Under the pieces are notes generated by a model. The model searched no databases. It saw only the letters and a program-made list of their open reading frames with translations, and was not told where the DNA came from. Shown here piece by piece: positions 37,676 through 46,006 of a stretch of DNA of 64,000 bases (position 1 is the first letter of the stretch; every line of letters begins with the position of its first letter). Source of the stretch: Blautia sp. (GTDB lineage: Bacteria; Bacillota; Clostridia; Lachnospirales; Lachnospiraceae); assembly GCA_022769545.1 (NCBI GenBank), contig JALEJS010000034.1:1-64000 (forward strand), given 5' to 3'. The position numbers were made by a program, and so were the translations under genes.

Positions 37676-38152
37676 CTATTTATCCCATGTCACCTTTACT
37701 GCCCCGTTGTCCAGCAAAGTAAAGCTGTCCGGATCTTCTCCCGTTTTTCCGAGAATGTAATAATCTACCGGTTTTTCGGTTCCCCGGCAGATGTCATACC
37801 AGATTCCCGGCCGAATCAAAAAGATTTCCCCGGGTTCCAGTACAAATGCCTCTACCTTTTCTGTCTGCGGAATGTTTTCCGTCTCTTCTGCTACCGCTAC
37901 GATCATCGGATGCTCTGTACAGATCAGCAGACGCTGGCTATCCATGGTACGCGTCATCGCTTCCAGCTCATATGGCTGTACCGAATCGCTGTGACAGGCC
38001 GTCACTCTGGCCTCATGGCTCATGCAGAGTCCTTCTGTCATCCAGCATTCCCATCCGTCTCCCGCGAAGCACTCCGAATCCGTCAGACGTTCAAATGCTC
38101 CGTAGGGACTGCACGTATGCACTTCCGCTTTTTTTGCCTTTATCTCTCTCAT
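37676..38152 (-). CDS. Ureidoglycolate-lyase-like cupin protein, copy 2
   Basis: A 158-residue cupin-fold protein distantly like ureidoglycolate lyase (AllA). Parallels are the opening SPYGAFERL, the strand MIVAVAEE, and FVLEPGEIFLIRPGIWYDI near residue 120, where AllA has its metal-site and closing strands. It is a diverged paralogue of the next gene upstream; the histidine after the tryptophan in that copy (IWHDA) is tyrosine here. It starts 17 bases after that gene. It may be a partner subunit rather than an enzyme. Confidence 0.65.
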   Translation of the reverse strand: MREIKAKKAEVHTCSPYGAFERLTDSECFAGDGWECWMTEGLCMSHEARVTACHSDSVQPYELEAMTRTMDSQRLLICTEHPMIVAVAEETENIPQTEKVEAFVLEPGEIFLIRPGIWYDICRGTEKPVDYYILGKTGEDPDSFTLLDNGAVKVTWDK

Positions 38153-38169
38153 AATCTGCTCCTTTCCGT

Positions 38170-38652
38170 TTACTCCAGTTCGATTTTTACAGGTTCCGGA
38201 AGAACCGGCAGCCATGCCGTCTCACTCGGTTCCCCATTTGTATAGGAAAGGAAAAAATACATGGTTTTCCGTTCGGCGCTGTGACAGGCATCATGCCAGA
38301 TTCCCCGTTTCAGAACAACCACATCTCCGGGAGAAAGCAGGAAAGAAGCCACATCCTCCTCTCTGGGATTGCCCCAGGGATCACTGTCCGCCACACTGAG
38401 AATGATCGGTGCACTTCCCGCAAACTGCACCTCCTCCGAAGAAAGGTGCCGTTCCATACTGTCCACCAGAAACGTTTTTCCGTTGTCACACTGGGTAATT
38501 CCAAATTTCAGCGGACGCTCCACCACCACATCCTTTGTGGTAAACATCCGGTACCAGTCACCGCTGCATCTCTCTCCCTGTGTCACATGATAGTAACTGC
38601 CATACGGGCGAAAATTTTCTTCATTTACAGGTACTACACATCCTTTTTTCAT
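38170..38652 (-). CDS. Ureidoglycolate-lyase-like cupin protein, copy 1
   Basis: A 160-residue cupin-fold protein related to ureidoglycolate lyase/hydrolase (AllA) and similar small proteins. It has ENFRPYGSYYHV at the start, FLVDSMERHLSSEEVQF, APIILSVADSD, FLLSPGDVVVLKRGIWHDACH and a final strand. AllA converts ureidoglycolate to glyoxylate and urea at the end of purine breakdown, so a related hydrolytic or lyase step is possible. Its ATG overlaps the stop of the PfkB kinase gene by four bases (ATGA), showing translational coupling. Confidence 0.72.
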   Translation of the reverse strand: MKKGCVVPVNEENFRPYGSYYHVTQGERCSGDWYRMFTTKDVVVERPLKFGITQCDNGKTFLVDSMERHLSSEEVQFAGSAPIILSVADSDPWGNPREEDVASFLLSPGDVVVLKRGIWHDACHSAERKTMYFFLSYTNGEPSETAWLPVLPEPVKIELE

Positions 38653-39587
38653 GACTTTGCCTCTCCCCTTTCCTGTCTGAATAATTCCATCCTTTTTTTC
38701 ATATCTTCCATAGACGCAATTCCGCCTCTCGGCCCATGTACGGTCACCGCATGCGCCCCCGCTGCATTGGACAGCTCTGCCGCGTCTGCCAGTTCCATTC
38801 CCGACAGCCAGCATGCAGTAAAGGTACAGTTAAAGGTATCGCCGGCTCCTGTGGGATCCACCACTTTCACAGGATTGCCCGGTATCCGGACTTCTTTTTC
38901 ACGGCTGCGGCAATAGCAGCCGTCTGCTCCCAGCGTGATCACCACTGCTTCCGCCTGATGGCAGAACAGTTCTTCCATACACTCTCCGTCTGTCCGCCCA
39001 CTCTTCATTTTTTTCCAGCCTTCCTCATTAAAAAACAGCAGACTGGCATATTGGAAAAGCGGATCCTCCCAGCTGTCAAAGGTGGAAGTCTCCAGATCAA
39101 ACACCAGCTTTACACCGTTTTCTGTCAGCGACTTCGCCAGTTCCTCCCAGCCCTCCAGCCGGTGAAACTCCATCATGGAGGTATAAATGCATTCGGCTCC
39201 CATAAGAAGCTCCCGGAGGGGTTCTTCCACAGGATAGCGGATCCCGCTGGAATCGGACACAAGAATTGTCCTCTCAGCAGGTGTATTGACGATTATGCAT
39301 TTGAGATCCGGAACCCCGTCATCCGTGATCGCATAGCTCAGATCCAGCTTCCACTTTTCCAGATCCTCCCGGATGATCCGGCTGTTATTTCCGGAATTCA
39401 ATGCGGTAATCATGTATGTCTTTTTTCCAAGTCCTGCAAGCACACAGGCCGCATTCGGAATCATGCCGCCCACTTTACTTCCTGTACAGCGCACAATTCC
39501 TTTCTCTCCTTCCGCGACCCACTGATCTGCTGCATAATACTCATCCATGCAGGCCACACCCAACGCAACTACATATTTTTCTTCCAT
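38649..39587 (-). CDS. PfkB-family carbohydrate kinase (canonical)
   Basis: A 312-residue ribokinase-like kinase with intact catalytic signature VDPTGAGDTFNCTF, the N-terminal GSKVGGMIPNAAC region, and ATP-binding VITLGADGCY. It would phosphorylate a sugar or nucleoside-derived ribose using ATP. It is the first gene of a three-gene unit under operator D, ahead of the two cupin proteins. Unlike the PfkB-fold protein at 25799, it retains the catalytic aspartate, so the two proteins probably do different jobs. Confidence 0.9.
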   Translation of the reverse strand: MEEKYVVALGVACMDEYYAADQWVAEGEKGIVRCTGSKVGGMIPNAACVLAGLGKKTYMITALNSGNNSRIIREDLEKWKLDLSYAITDDGVPDLKCIIVNTPAERTILVSDSSGIRYPVEEPLRELLMGAECIYTSMMEFHRLEGWEELAKSLTENGVKLVFDLETSTFDSWEDPLFQYASLLFFNEEGWKKMKSGRTDGECMEELFCHQAEAVVITLGADGCYCRSREKEVRIPGNPVKVVDPTGAGDTFNCTFTACWLSGMELADAAELSNAAGAHAVTVHGPRGGIASMEDMKKRMELFRQERGEAKS

Positions 39588-39616
39588 TTTTTTCGCTCCT
39601 GCCGTTCCTGATAATT

Positions 39617-39631
39617 CGTACGACGTACTAC
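39617..39631 (-). promoter_or_regulatory. Operator D of the GntR regulon
   Basis: CGTACGACGTACTAC combines the palindrome GTACG-A-CGTAC seen in site C with the TAC tail seen in sites A and B. It begins 6 bases downstream of the -10. Confidence 0.75.
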
Positions 39632-39637
39632 AGTCTG

Positions 39638-39666
39638 ATTGTAGTCAATTTCCGAAGACTTGTCAA
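39638..39666 (-). promoter_or_regulatory. Promoter of the kinase-cupin unit
   Basis: TTGACA, 17 bases, TACAAT on the minus strand, directly ahead of operator D and about 50 bases from the kinase start. Confidence 0.8.
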
Positions 39667-39882
39667 CCATTCTGCGTGTCAGCATCGCTCCCATCCATAC
39701 ATTGTACTGCAGGAAGCACATGCATTCCAAATAGACCATGGCGGCAGTTTTTTTTCTGTTGAAATAAGGATAAAAATTGACCGGATCACATAACTGTGAC
39801 ATAATGTAGTTATCAGGGTTCCCATAAATTCCGAATGTTTTGCAGGATTGTATTATTTCATATGAAAAAGGAGGGTTCTTTT

Positions 39883-40809
39883 ATGCTGCACGAAGTGAGT
39901 TTTTTATCCTTTAACGAGCGTGATATGGTTCAGGGCTGGATTTACGTTCCTGCCTGTAAACCCAAAGGAATTGTTCAGCTGATCCACGGATTCGGCGAGC
40001 ATTCCCGCCGCTATTTTCACATGATCGTCAAATTTATGGATGCAGGCTACATTGTTGCTGCTGACGATCATGTCGGCCATGGAAAAACGGCAATGGCAAA
40101 CAATACCTGGGGAAACTGGGGCGAAAAAGGCTGCCACACCATGATGGAAGATGAGCACCTGCTCACACTCCTGGTAAAAGAAAAATATCCGGAGCTTCCT
40201 TATTTCCTCTTCGGACACAGCATGGGTTCCTTCATCGCAAGAGATTATGCCGCAAAATACGGAAATGAGCTTTCCGGAATGACCATCTGCGGAACAACCG
40301 GCATCTTCCGTGGTGCCGCAGAGGCTGCCGCTGCTCTGGAAGCAATTGTCGCAGAAGGGAAAGGCGACGAATCGGACCCTGCTCTCGTAGGGTCTCTTCT
40401 GGGATGGATGTGCGAGCGGTGCGGAGAGGTGTCCATCGGCAATGAGTGGATCTGCGCAGATCCATATGTACAGATCGATCATGCCACAGACCCGTTCGAT
40501 GCCTTTACCAAGCCAACCAACAACCGCTCTCTTCTGTACTTTGTTCAGATGATGGAATGCATTACCGGAACAGACTGGGCCGAAAAGGTTCCCAAAGAGC
40601 TTCCTGTTTACAACATCGGCGGCGATCAGGATCCTGTCGGCGAATACGGACAGGGAATTTACCAGGTGACAAACTGGCTGTGTCAGACCGGCCACTGTGT
40701 AAAAACCAGGGTTTATTCCGGATATCGTCATGAGATTCACAATTACAGCGATCTGAAGGATGAGGTGGAAGCCGGAATCATTGCCTTTATGGACAGTGTC
40801 ATCGGATAA
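39883..40809 (+). CDS. Alpha/beta hydrolase, monoacylglycerol lipase/lysophospholipase type
   Basis: A 308-residue serine hydrolase. It opens with LSFNERDMVQGWIYVP-like strands (here SFLSFNERDMVQGW), the oxyanion segment IHGFGEHSRRY, the nucleophile elbow FGHSMGSF, an aspartate in NIGGDQDPVG and the histidine in YSGYRHEIHN. It has no signal peptide and would act in the cytoplasm on ester lipids. The ATG at 39883 follows AAAGGAGGG; a longer form from 39835 is less likely. It lies divergent to the GntR-regulon kinase but lacks the operator itself. Confidence 0.9.
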   Translation: MLHEVSFLSFNERDMVQGWIYVPACKPKGIVQLIHGFGEHSRRYFHMIVKFMDAGYIVAADDHVGHGKTAMANNTWGNWGEKGCHTMMEDEHLLTLLVKEKYPELPYFLFGHSMGSFIARDYAAKYGNELSGMTICGTTGIFRGAAEAAAALEAIVAEGKGDESDPALVGSLLGWMCERCGEVSIGNEWICADPYVQIDHATDPFDAFTKPTNNRSLLYFVQMMECITGTDWAEKVPKELPVYNIGGDQDPVGEYGQGIYQVTNWLCQTGHCVKTRVYSGYRHEIHNYSDLKDEVEAGIIAFMDSVIG

Positions 40810-40844
40810 CACACAATTTTTCAGATATCTTTCTGCAGCCATAC

Positions 40845-40890
40845 AAAACGACAGCGAAAATGGATTCTGCCATTTCCGCTGTCGTTTTTT
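40845..40890. terminator. Bidirectional terminator
   Basis: ACGACAGCG with AAATGG pairs with CCATTT and CGCTGTCGT, flanked by A and T runs. It separates the convergent hydrolase gene and the small membrane-protein gene. Confidence 0.88.
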
Positions 40891-40916
40891 CGATATGTCT
40901 TTTTTGATACATCTTT

Positions 40917-41306
40917 TTACAGACCATTCATAATCTGCATAATGTCTCTGTTGATCTCTCCGGGAAGACCACTCTGCTGGACACAGCCTATGATTGCGGT
41001 AATAAACGGAACCATACACAAAAACCAGCCCACCAGAAGTCCTACGATTTTTCCGGTCCAGTCACCATCACTGTAGTTCACAACAAGGGAACCATTCTGT
41101 ATGAAGCAGTTTGCTGTAATTCCCTTTCCCAGACCCAGAAGCATATTGATTCCGCCACAGTCTTTCTCAAACTGAATCCTGAGATTCGTCGGGCCTCCTG
41201 CCATTGTCACAACATACCCCTTCATCTGATAAATTTCCCGCAGTCTCTGTCCCAGATATCTCAAATCAAAATTCACCGGAACATTCATCATAAATGTATT
41301 TGCCAA
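40917..41306 (-). CDS. Small membrane protein of unknown function
   Basis: A 129-residue protein with a soluble alpha/beta N-terminal part (FDLRYLGQRLREIYQMKGYVV), followed by one or two hydrophobic segments (LLVGWFLCMVPFITAIIGCV) near the C-terminus. I do not recognise the family. The start is TTG after AGGAGGAAGG. It lies downstream of the DUF2752 gene on the same strand and probably shares its transcript. Confidence 0.65.
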   Translation of the reverse strand: MANTFMMNVPVNFDLRYLGQRLREIYQMKGYVVTMAGGPTNLRIQFEKDCGGINMLLGLGKGITANCFIQNGSLVVNYSDGDWTGKIVGLLVGWFLCMVPFITAIIGCVQQSGLPGEINRDIMQIMNGL

Positions 41307-41365
41307 CTTTCCTTCCTCCTTGTAAACAGTTACTTTCTATGCACATGCACTGTTTTTTCCATATT

Positions 41366-41686
41366 TTAAACAATGCAGATACACCATCGTCCCAGGAACA
41401 GCAGCATGAAAACACATAAAACAATCTGCTCTCCTTTTTTCCCAATATACCATTTCTCCCGAAAAAACAGATATATCACAGTGATAATCACAATCGGGAA
41501 CAGGCTGTGATACTGGAATGCTTTCTGAAAATCCAGCCGCAAACATGCCAGTATTGCCCTTGTCATCCCGCATCCCGGGCAGGGCTTGTGAAACAGTGCC
41601 CGGAAAGGGCACCGGTATTGCGACAGGCATGCCAGAATGATACATGCCAGAATTCCTCTTTTTATGTATACATTCGACCTCTTCAT
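41366..41686 (-). CDS. DUF2752-domain membrane protein
   Basis: A 106-residue protein with the DUF2752 signature KPCPGCGMTRA near residue 35, an N-terminal membrane helix, and two more hydrophobic helices (SLFPIVIITVIYLFF and IVLCVFMLLFLG). The CPGCG motif might bind metal, but no function is established to my knowledge. The ATG follows AAGGAG. It starts 9 bases after the stop of the SH3-domain gene and is probably in the same operon. Confidence 0.8.
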   Translation of the reverse strand: MKRSNVYIKRGILACIILACLSQYRCPFRALFHKPCPGCGMTRAILACLRLDFQKAFQYHSLFPIVIITVIYLFFREKWYIGKKGEQIVLCVFMLLFLGRWCICIV

Positions 41687-41695
41687 TACACTCCT

Positions 41696-42577
41696 TCAGC
41701 GAATCCCCAGCTTGTTCAGATCCACATTGATCCACTGTCCGCCTTCCCGGAAATCCTGTGTTCCCTCGAAATGCATGGACAGGGTATCCGAGTCCTTCAA
41801 AACCAGCTCATAAGGCCAGTAAAACTTCTCACTGAAGGAATCCTTGCGATACAGTGACTTTCCACCCGAATCTGCCACAAACAGATCCGGTCCCATATAT
41901 CCGCAGATATACAGATTTCCCGCATCATCAAACACATAGCCTTTCTCCAGAGCTGCCCCTGCATACTCGCTGTTTTTCCATACAATTTGTCCGTTTGTCT
42001 CATCCAGTGCAAGAATCGTACCGTCCTCCACCAGGTAGTAATACCCGTTCTGCACAGTCAGTCCCGTCACCCGCTCACACTGTGCACAGTCGTAGGAAGC
42101 CGTCACATACTGCCAGCATACATTTCCGCCTGCATCATGGCAGGTCACGATACCATGTTCTTTTCCGCCGGAAACGACCCGCTCGAATGTGATTCCCTCC
42201 TGCCGGATTTCCTGAACCGGAGGATCCGTCACGCTGACCTGTGTCAGGGCAATCCACCCCTGCATTCCTTCGTATTCTGTAAATCCCCAGTTGTTCCCAT
42301 TGGATGCCGTGGCTTCCTTCGTCACATGAAGAATCACCCCGTTTGGTATCATATAGCTGATGAGTCTGTCATACTCCACTCCCGGCCCCCGGCGAAAGTT
42401 TACACCTCCGTCCGGTGCGGATACCACTACATAGTATTCCGCACTCCATGCAGAATCTCCCATCCAGTAATCATTCGCAAAGACCGTCCGGTTTCCTGCC
42501 AGAAGAAACATAAATGCACAGACAGCAGCCACCACCGTCTGTCTCAGCCGACACCGGCGGTTCCCATTATCCCGCAT
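41696..42577 (-). CDS. Secreted SH3-domain protein with PQQ-like repeats
   Basis: A 293-residue exported protein. An N-terminal basic stretch and hydrophobic VVAAVCAFMFLLAG, ending VFA, form a signal sequence. A bacterial SH3 domain follows (about residues 45-115: GGVNFRRGPGVEYDRLISYMIPNGVIL, GWIALTQVSV in parts). The rest has beta-propeller-like strands such as GTILALDETNGQIVWKN, typical of PQQ repeats. It probably binds the cell wall. I chose the start at 42577 for its GGAGGAGGCGGAAC site; an ATG 18 codons upstream is also open. Confidence 0.75.
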   Translation of the reverse strand: MRDNGNRRCRLRQTVVAAVCAFMFLLAGNRTVFANDYWMGDSAWSAEYYVVVSAPDGGVNFRRGPGVEYDRLISYMIPNGVILHVTKEATASNGNNWGFTEYEGMQGWIALTQVSVTDPPVQEIRQEGITFERVVSGGKEHGIVTCHDAGGNVCWQYVTASYDCAQCERVTGLTVQNGYYYLVEDGTILALDETNGQIVWKNSEYAGAALEKGYVFDDAGNLYICGYMGPDLFVADSGGKSLYRKDSFSEKFYWPYELVLKDSDTLSMHFEGTQDFREGGQWINVDLNKLGIR

Positions 42578-42649
42578 GTTCCGCCTCCTCCTTCCCGTAT
42601 TTCCGTGCATACGCTCCATCCGTTCCCGCATGTTCCGACACAGATTTTT

Positions 42650-43192
42650 TTATTTCTGATCCTTTACTTTTTCATAGAGATCCGTTCCCTCGGAATCGAT
42701 CACAACGATCGCCGGAAGATTCTCCACTTCCAGCTTCCGGATTGCCTCTGTTCCAAGATCCTCATAGGCAATCACCTCTGATTTTATGATCTGACGGGAA
42801 AGAAGCGCGCCTGCACCGCCCACTGCCGCAAAATACACTGCGCCGTTTCGGACAATGGCATCCCGTACCTCCTGTGTCCGCTTTCCTTTTCCGATCATTC
42901 CCCTCAGCCCGAGATCCAGCAGCTGCGGTGTATATTTGTCCATACGGCTGGAGGTCGTAGGACCTGCCGAACCGATGACCCTTCCCGGTCTTGCCGGTGT
43001 AGGACCAAGATAGTAAATGATATTCTCCTCCAGTTCAACCGGAAGCTTCTCCCCTGCATTCAGGGCCTCCTGCATTCTTTTATGAGCTGCATCTCTGGCT
43101 GTATAGATTGTCCCGGAAATATAGACATAATCCCCGGCCTTTAAGCTTCGTGCCGTTTCTGCATCCAGAGGTGCCTTGATATATTTTTCCAT
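42650..43192 (-). CDS. Class I fumarate hydratase, beta subunit
   Basis: A 180-residue beta (C-terminal domain) subunit of the two-subunit, iron-sulfur class I fumarase, which hydrates fumarate to malate. It shows the swivelling-domain features GDYVYISGTIYTARDAAHKR, GPTPARPGRVIGSAGPTTSSRM and GKGKRTQEV. It follows the alpha gene by 9 bases. L(+)-tartrate dehydratase is the close alternative and cannot be fully excluded by sequence alone. Confidence 0.9.
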   Translation of the reverse strand: MEKYIKAPLDAETARSLKAGDYVYISGTIYTARDAAHKRMQEALNAGEKLPVELEENIIYYLGPTPARPGRVIGSAGPTTSSRMDKYTPQLLDLGLRGMIGKGKRTQEVRDAIVRNGAVYFAAVGGAGALLSRQIIKSEVIAYEDLGTEAIRKLEVENLPAIVVIDSEGTDLYEKVKDQK

Positions 43193-43201
43193 CCCGTCCT
43201 C

Positions 43202-44044
43202 CTATAATTCTCTGACAATGTGGCGGTTTACATGGCAGCACAGATTCACGGCCACCGGCAGCCCGGCAATGTGCGTCGGGTAAGTATTGATATTTACCGC
43301 AAGCGCGGTAACCGTGCCGCCCAGTCCTGCGGGGCCGATTCCCAGGCCGTTGATCCGTTTCAGAACCTCTTCCTCCAGCTCCCGGATATGAGGCACGGAC
43401 GAATGCTCTCCCACCTCTCTGGTCAGAGCTTTTTTTGCCAGAAGCGCAGCTTTTTCAAAGGTTCCTCCGATGCCTACGCCTACCACCACCGGCGGACAGG
43501 CATTGGGACCGGCTTCCTGAACCGCTTCCACGATGGCCTCCCGGACACCTTCCACTCCCTGCGCCGGCTTCAGCATATACATTTTGCTCATATTCTCGCT
43601 TCCGAAGCCCTTCGGCGCAACCGTAATTTTTACTTTGTCTCCCGGCACCAGATCGTAATAGATCACTGCCGGGGTATTATCCTTTGTATTTTCCCGGATA
43701 AGCGGATCACTCACCACCGATTTGCGCAGGTAGCCTTCCGTATAACCCCGGCGCACGCCTTCGTTGATAGCATCCTCCAGACTGCCGCCCGTAAAATGAA
43801 CCTCCTGTCCGATTTCCAGAAAAATCACCGCCATTCCTGTGTCCTGGCAGATTGGGATCATCTCCTCCCCTGCAATCTTCAGATTTTCCTGAAGCTGCCC
43901 GAGAATCTGTTTTCCCAGAGGATTCTGCTCCTCCTGCTCTGCCCGGTCAATGGCTTTTTTCATATCCTCCGAAAGAAAATGGGTTGCCTGAATGCACATA
44001 TCCCGAATCTCTTCCGTCAGCTTTTCCACATGTATCTCACGCAT
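43202..44044 (-). CDS. Class I fumarate hydratase, alpha subunit
   Basis: A 280-residue alpha subunit that carries the [4Fe-4S] cluster. Its cysteines lie in PICQDTGMAVIF, GPNACPPVVVGVGIGG, and NLCCHVNRH at the C-terminus. Other typical strings are GVRRGYTEGYLRKS and PKGFGSENMSKM. It is oxygen-labile and typical of anaerobes. It precedes the beta subunit gene in an operon. Confidence 0.93.
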   Translation of the reverse strand: MREIHVEKLTEEIRDMCIQATHFLSEDMKKAIDRAEQEEQNPLGKQILGQLQENLKIAGEEMIPICQDTGMAVIFLEIGQEVHFTGGSLEDAINEGVRRGYTEGYLRKSVVSDPLIRENTKDNTPAVIYYDLVPGDKVKITVAPKGFGSENMSKMYMLKPAQGVEGVREAIVEAVQEAGPNACPPVVVGVGIGGTFEKAALLAKKALTREVGEHSSVPHIRELEEEVLKRINGLGIGPAGLGGTVTALAVNINTYPTHIAGLPVAVNLCCHVNRHIVREL

Positions 44045-44068
44045 ATCATCTGCCTCCTGCCGACTTTT

Positions 44069-44446
44069 TTATATCGAATCGGATCCGGCCTGCGCTCCTG
44101 CCAGCACCGTCTCCCATTCTTTTTCACGGAATCCAACCAGAATAAAATCCTCTCCCACCACAATCGGTCTTTTTACGATCATTCCATCCGAAGCCAGAAG
44201 TGCATACTGCTCTTCCTCGCTCATGGAGGGAAGCCGGTCCTTCAGCCCCATCTCTCGGTAAAGCATTCCGCTGGTATTAAAAAAGCGCATCAGAGGAAGA
44301 CCACTTCGCTGATGCCATTCCTTCAGCTCTTCCAGTGTCGGTTTTTCTTCTCTGATATGTCTGTCCACATAAGCCACACCATGAGAATCCAGCCATTTTT
44401 TCGCCTTCTGACAGGTCGTACATTTCGGATATTCCACAAATAACAT
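44069..44446 (-). CDS. ArsC/Spx-family thioredoxin-like protein
   Basis: A 125-residue protein of the arsenate reductase/Spx superfamily. It has the redox motif PKCTTCQKAKKW near residue 8, where a CxxC pair replaces the single cysteine of ArsC, and MLYREMGLKD, RPIVVGEDFILVGFREKEW at the end. This layout matches the YffB/Spx-like group with a C-terminal RPxx segment. The ATG at 44446 has better spacing from CAGGAGA than one two codons upstream. Its cellular partner is unknown. Confidence 0.85.
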   Translation of the reverse strand: MLFVEYPKCTTCQKAKKWLDSHGVAYVDRHIREEKPTLEELKEWHQRSGLPLMRFFNTSGMLYREMGLKDRLPSMSEEEQYALLASDGMIVKRPIVVGEDFILVGFREKEWETVLAGAQAGSDSI

Positions 44447-44510
44447 ATTCATATTCTCCTGTTTCAAAAATGATTCTGCATAATCTATCATACACTCATC
44501 TGAAATTTTT

Positions 44511-45842
44511 TTACAGCAGATTTTTCCAGATCCCCTTCTCAAATACCACTACTGTAAGAGCAAACCGGACACACTCCTCCAGTGACAGGATAAAGTACAC
44601 CCAGGGCACAGATAGCTTCCAGACAAAAGCCCCGAGAAGACCCAGAGGTACTCCGAACATCCATGTTCCGATAAGATCGATCCACATAATATATTTCGTC
44701 TTTCCGCCGCTGCGCACGATTCCGCCGCCCAGAATCATGTTCTGGACCTTCACCGGAGCAATCACGGCAAACGCCACCAGTATCTGACGGGCCAGACGCC
44801 TTACCTGTGGCTCCACACGGAAGATTTTTACATAGAATCCTCCGGTCCCGATCAGCACCGCTGACAGAAGCAGCGATCCGAGAAGCCCCATCCGCATCAG
44901 TTTCCGGGATTCCCGTGTTGCCCGGTCATATTCTCCGGCTCCGAGATCTTTTCCGATCAGAATTCCTGCCGCCTGCGAAAGACCGCTGAGCGCACCGATC
45001 AGGAGTGTCTGAACCGGCACCGTCAGCGTGACCGCCGCGCATGCTTCCGTTCCCATGTTGCCATAAATGGCGGTATACACATTTTCGCCCAGGCACCACA
45101 AAAATTCACAGATCAGCAGCGGTCCCAGAATTCCCAGATACTGCCAGAGCTTCTCTTTATCCGGTTTCCAGAGAAACGCAAGCCGCATTTCCTGTCTTTT
45201 ATAATGCCTCCAAAAGAACGCGATTGTCAGGACACATGCCGCAGTCTGCGAAAGGACCGTGGCAAGAGCCGCTCCCTGCACACCCATCTTCGGGAGCCCT
45301 CCCCGTCCGAAAATCAGAAGATAATTCAGACCGGTATTCAATACTGCCGAAACAATTGCTGCATACAGGGGAAGCCGTGCGGCTTCCATACAGCGCAGCA
45401 GAACAGCTGTCATGCCGCTGACCGCCATCGGCACAAAGCCCCAGGCGTAAATCTGAAGATATTTCACCGCAAACTGTCTGGCCGCCTCATCCCGGGTATA
45501 TATCCGCATGATTGGTCCGGGAAACAACAGACAAAGCAGCAGAAAGAGGATTCCCAGAAAACCTGCGATTCCCATGTTTGCAAAAAAGCTTCTGCTGGTC
45601 TCACGGTCATTTTTCTGTCCCATGTACTGGGAGATCAGGATGCCTGCCGCTGTCGCCGCTCCGCCCAGAAGAACGGAATAAAGAGCGGCAAATTTTCCTC
45701 CAAGCCCCACACCGGCAATGCTGCTGCTCCCCAGCTGACCAATCATCAGCTGATCTACCACGCTGAAGGATGCCTGCAGCAGTGACTGCGCAGCCACAGG
45801 AATCGCAATTTTCATTACGCTTCCGTAAAAATTCTTTTCCAT
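44511..45842 (-). CDS. MATE-family multidrug/sodium efflux protein
   Basis: A 443-residue inner-membrane exporter with twelve predicted helices in two MatE halves. The first has MKIAIPVAAQSLLQASFSVVDQ and GQLGSSSIAGVGLGGK; the second half starts near residue 230. It would export cationic compounds using a Na+ or H+ gradient. I chose the ATG at 45842; the frame is open to a TTG 36 bases upstream, but that lies inside a repeated 28-base site (45873-45900), which is more likely regulatory. Confidence 0.9.
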   Translation of the reverse strand: MEKNFYGSVMKIAIPVAAQSLLQASFSVVDQLMIGQLGSSSIAGVGLGGKFAALYSVLLGGAATAAGILISQYMGQKNDRETSRSFFANMGIAGFLGILFLLLCLLFPGPIMRIYTRDEAARQFAVKYLQIYAWGFVPMAVSGMTAVLLRCMEAARLPLYAAIVSAVLNTGLNYLLIFGRGGLPKMGVQGAALATVLSQTAACVLTIAFFWRHYKRQEMRLAFLWKPDKEKLWQYLGILGPLLICEFLWCLGENVYTAIYGNMGTEACAAVTLTVPVQTLLIGALSGLSQAAGILIGKDLGAGEYDRATRESRKLMRMGLLGSLLLSAVLIGTGGFYVKIFRVEPQVRRLARQILVAFAVIAPVKVQNMILGGGIVRSGGKTKYIMWIDLIGTWMFGVPLGLLGAFVWKLSVPWVYFILSLEECVRFALTVVVFEKGIWKNLL

Positions 45843-45872
45843 ATTTCCAACACACCTTCCTGGATGTTTTTT

Positions 45873-45900
45873 CGCCAAGTCTCAAGTGCGTTCGACTTGA
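45873..45900 (-). repeat. Copy 1 of a 28-base site, upstream of the MATE gene
   Basis: Read on the minus strand this site differs from copy 2 (47582-47609, plus strand) at only two of 28 positions. Each copy has inverted ends CAAGTC/GACTTG around a 12-base centre. It lies 30 bases upstream of the MATE start codon. Confidence 0.65.
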
Positions 45901-46006
45901 TTCTCACCTTCATCATAAGCATATCATTCCTGTCTTACAATAGGTTAAGCGCGTAACCGCACCCAAAAATGTCGTGTCAGATTTATGCAATATTTACAAT
46001 TTCTTT

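Larger units (their letters stand above)
39588..39882. other. Divergent intergenic region with operator D
   Basis: This 295-base gap holds the minus-strand promoter and operator D of the kinase-cupin unit. I see no GACGTAC site near the divergent hydrolase gene and no coding sequence. Confidence 0.6.
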
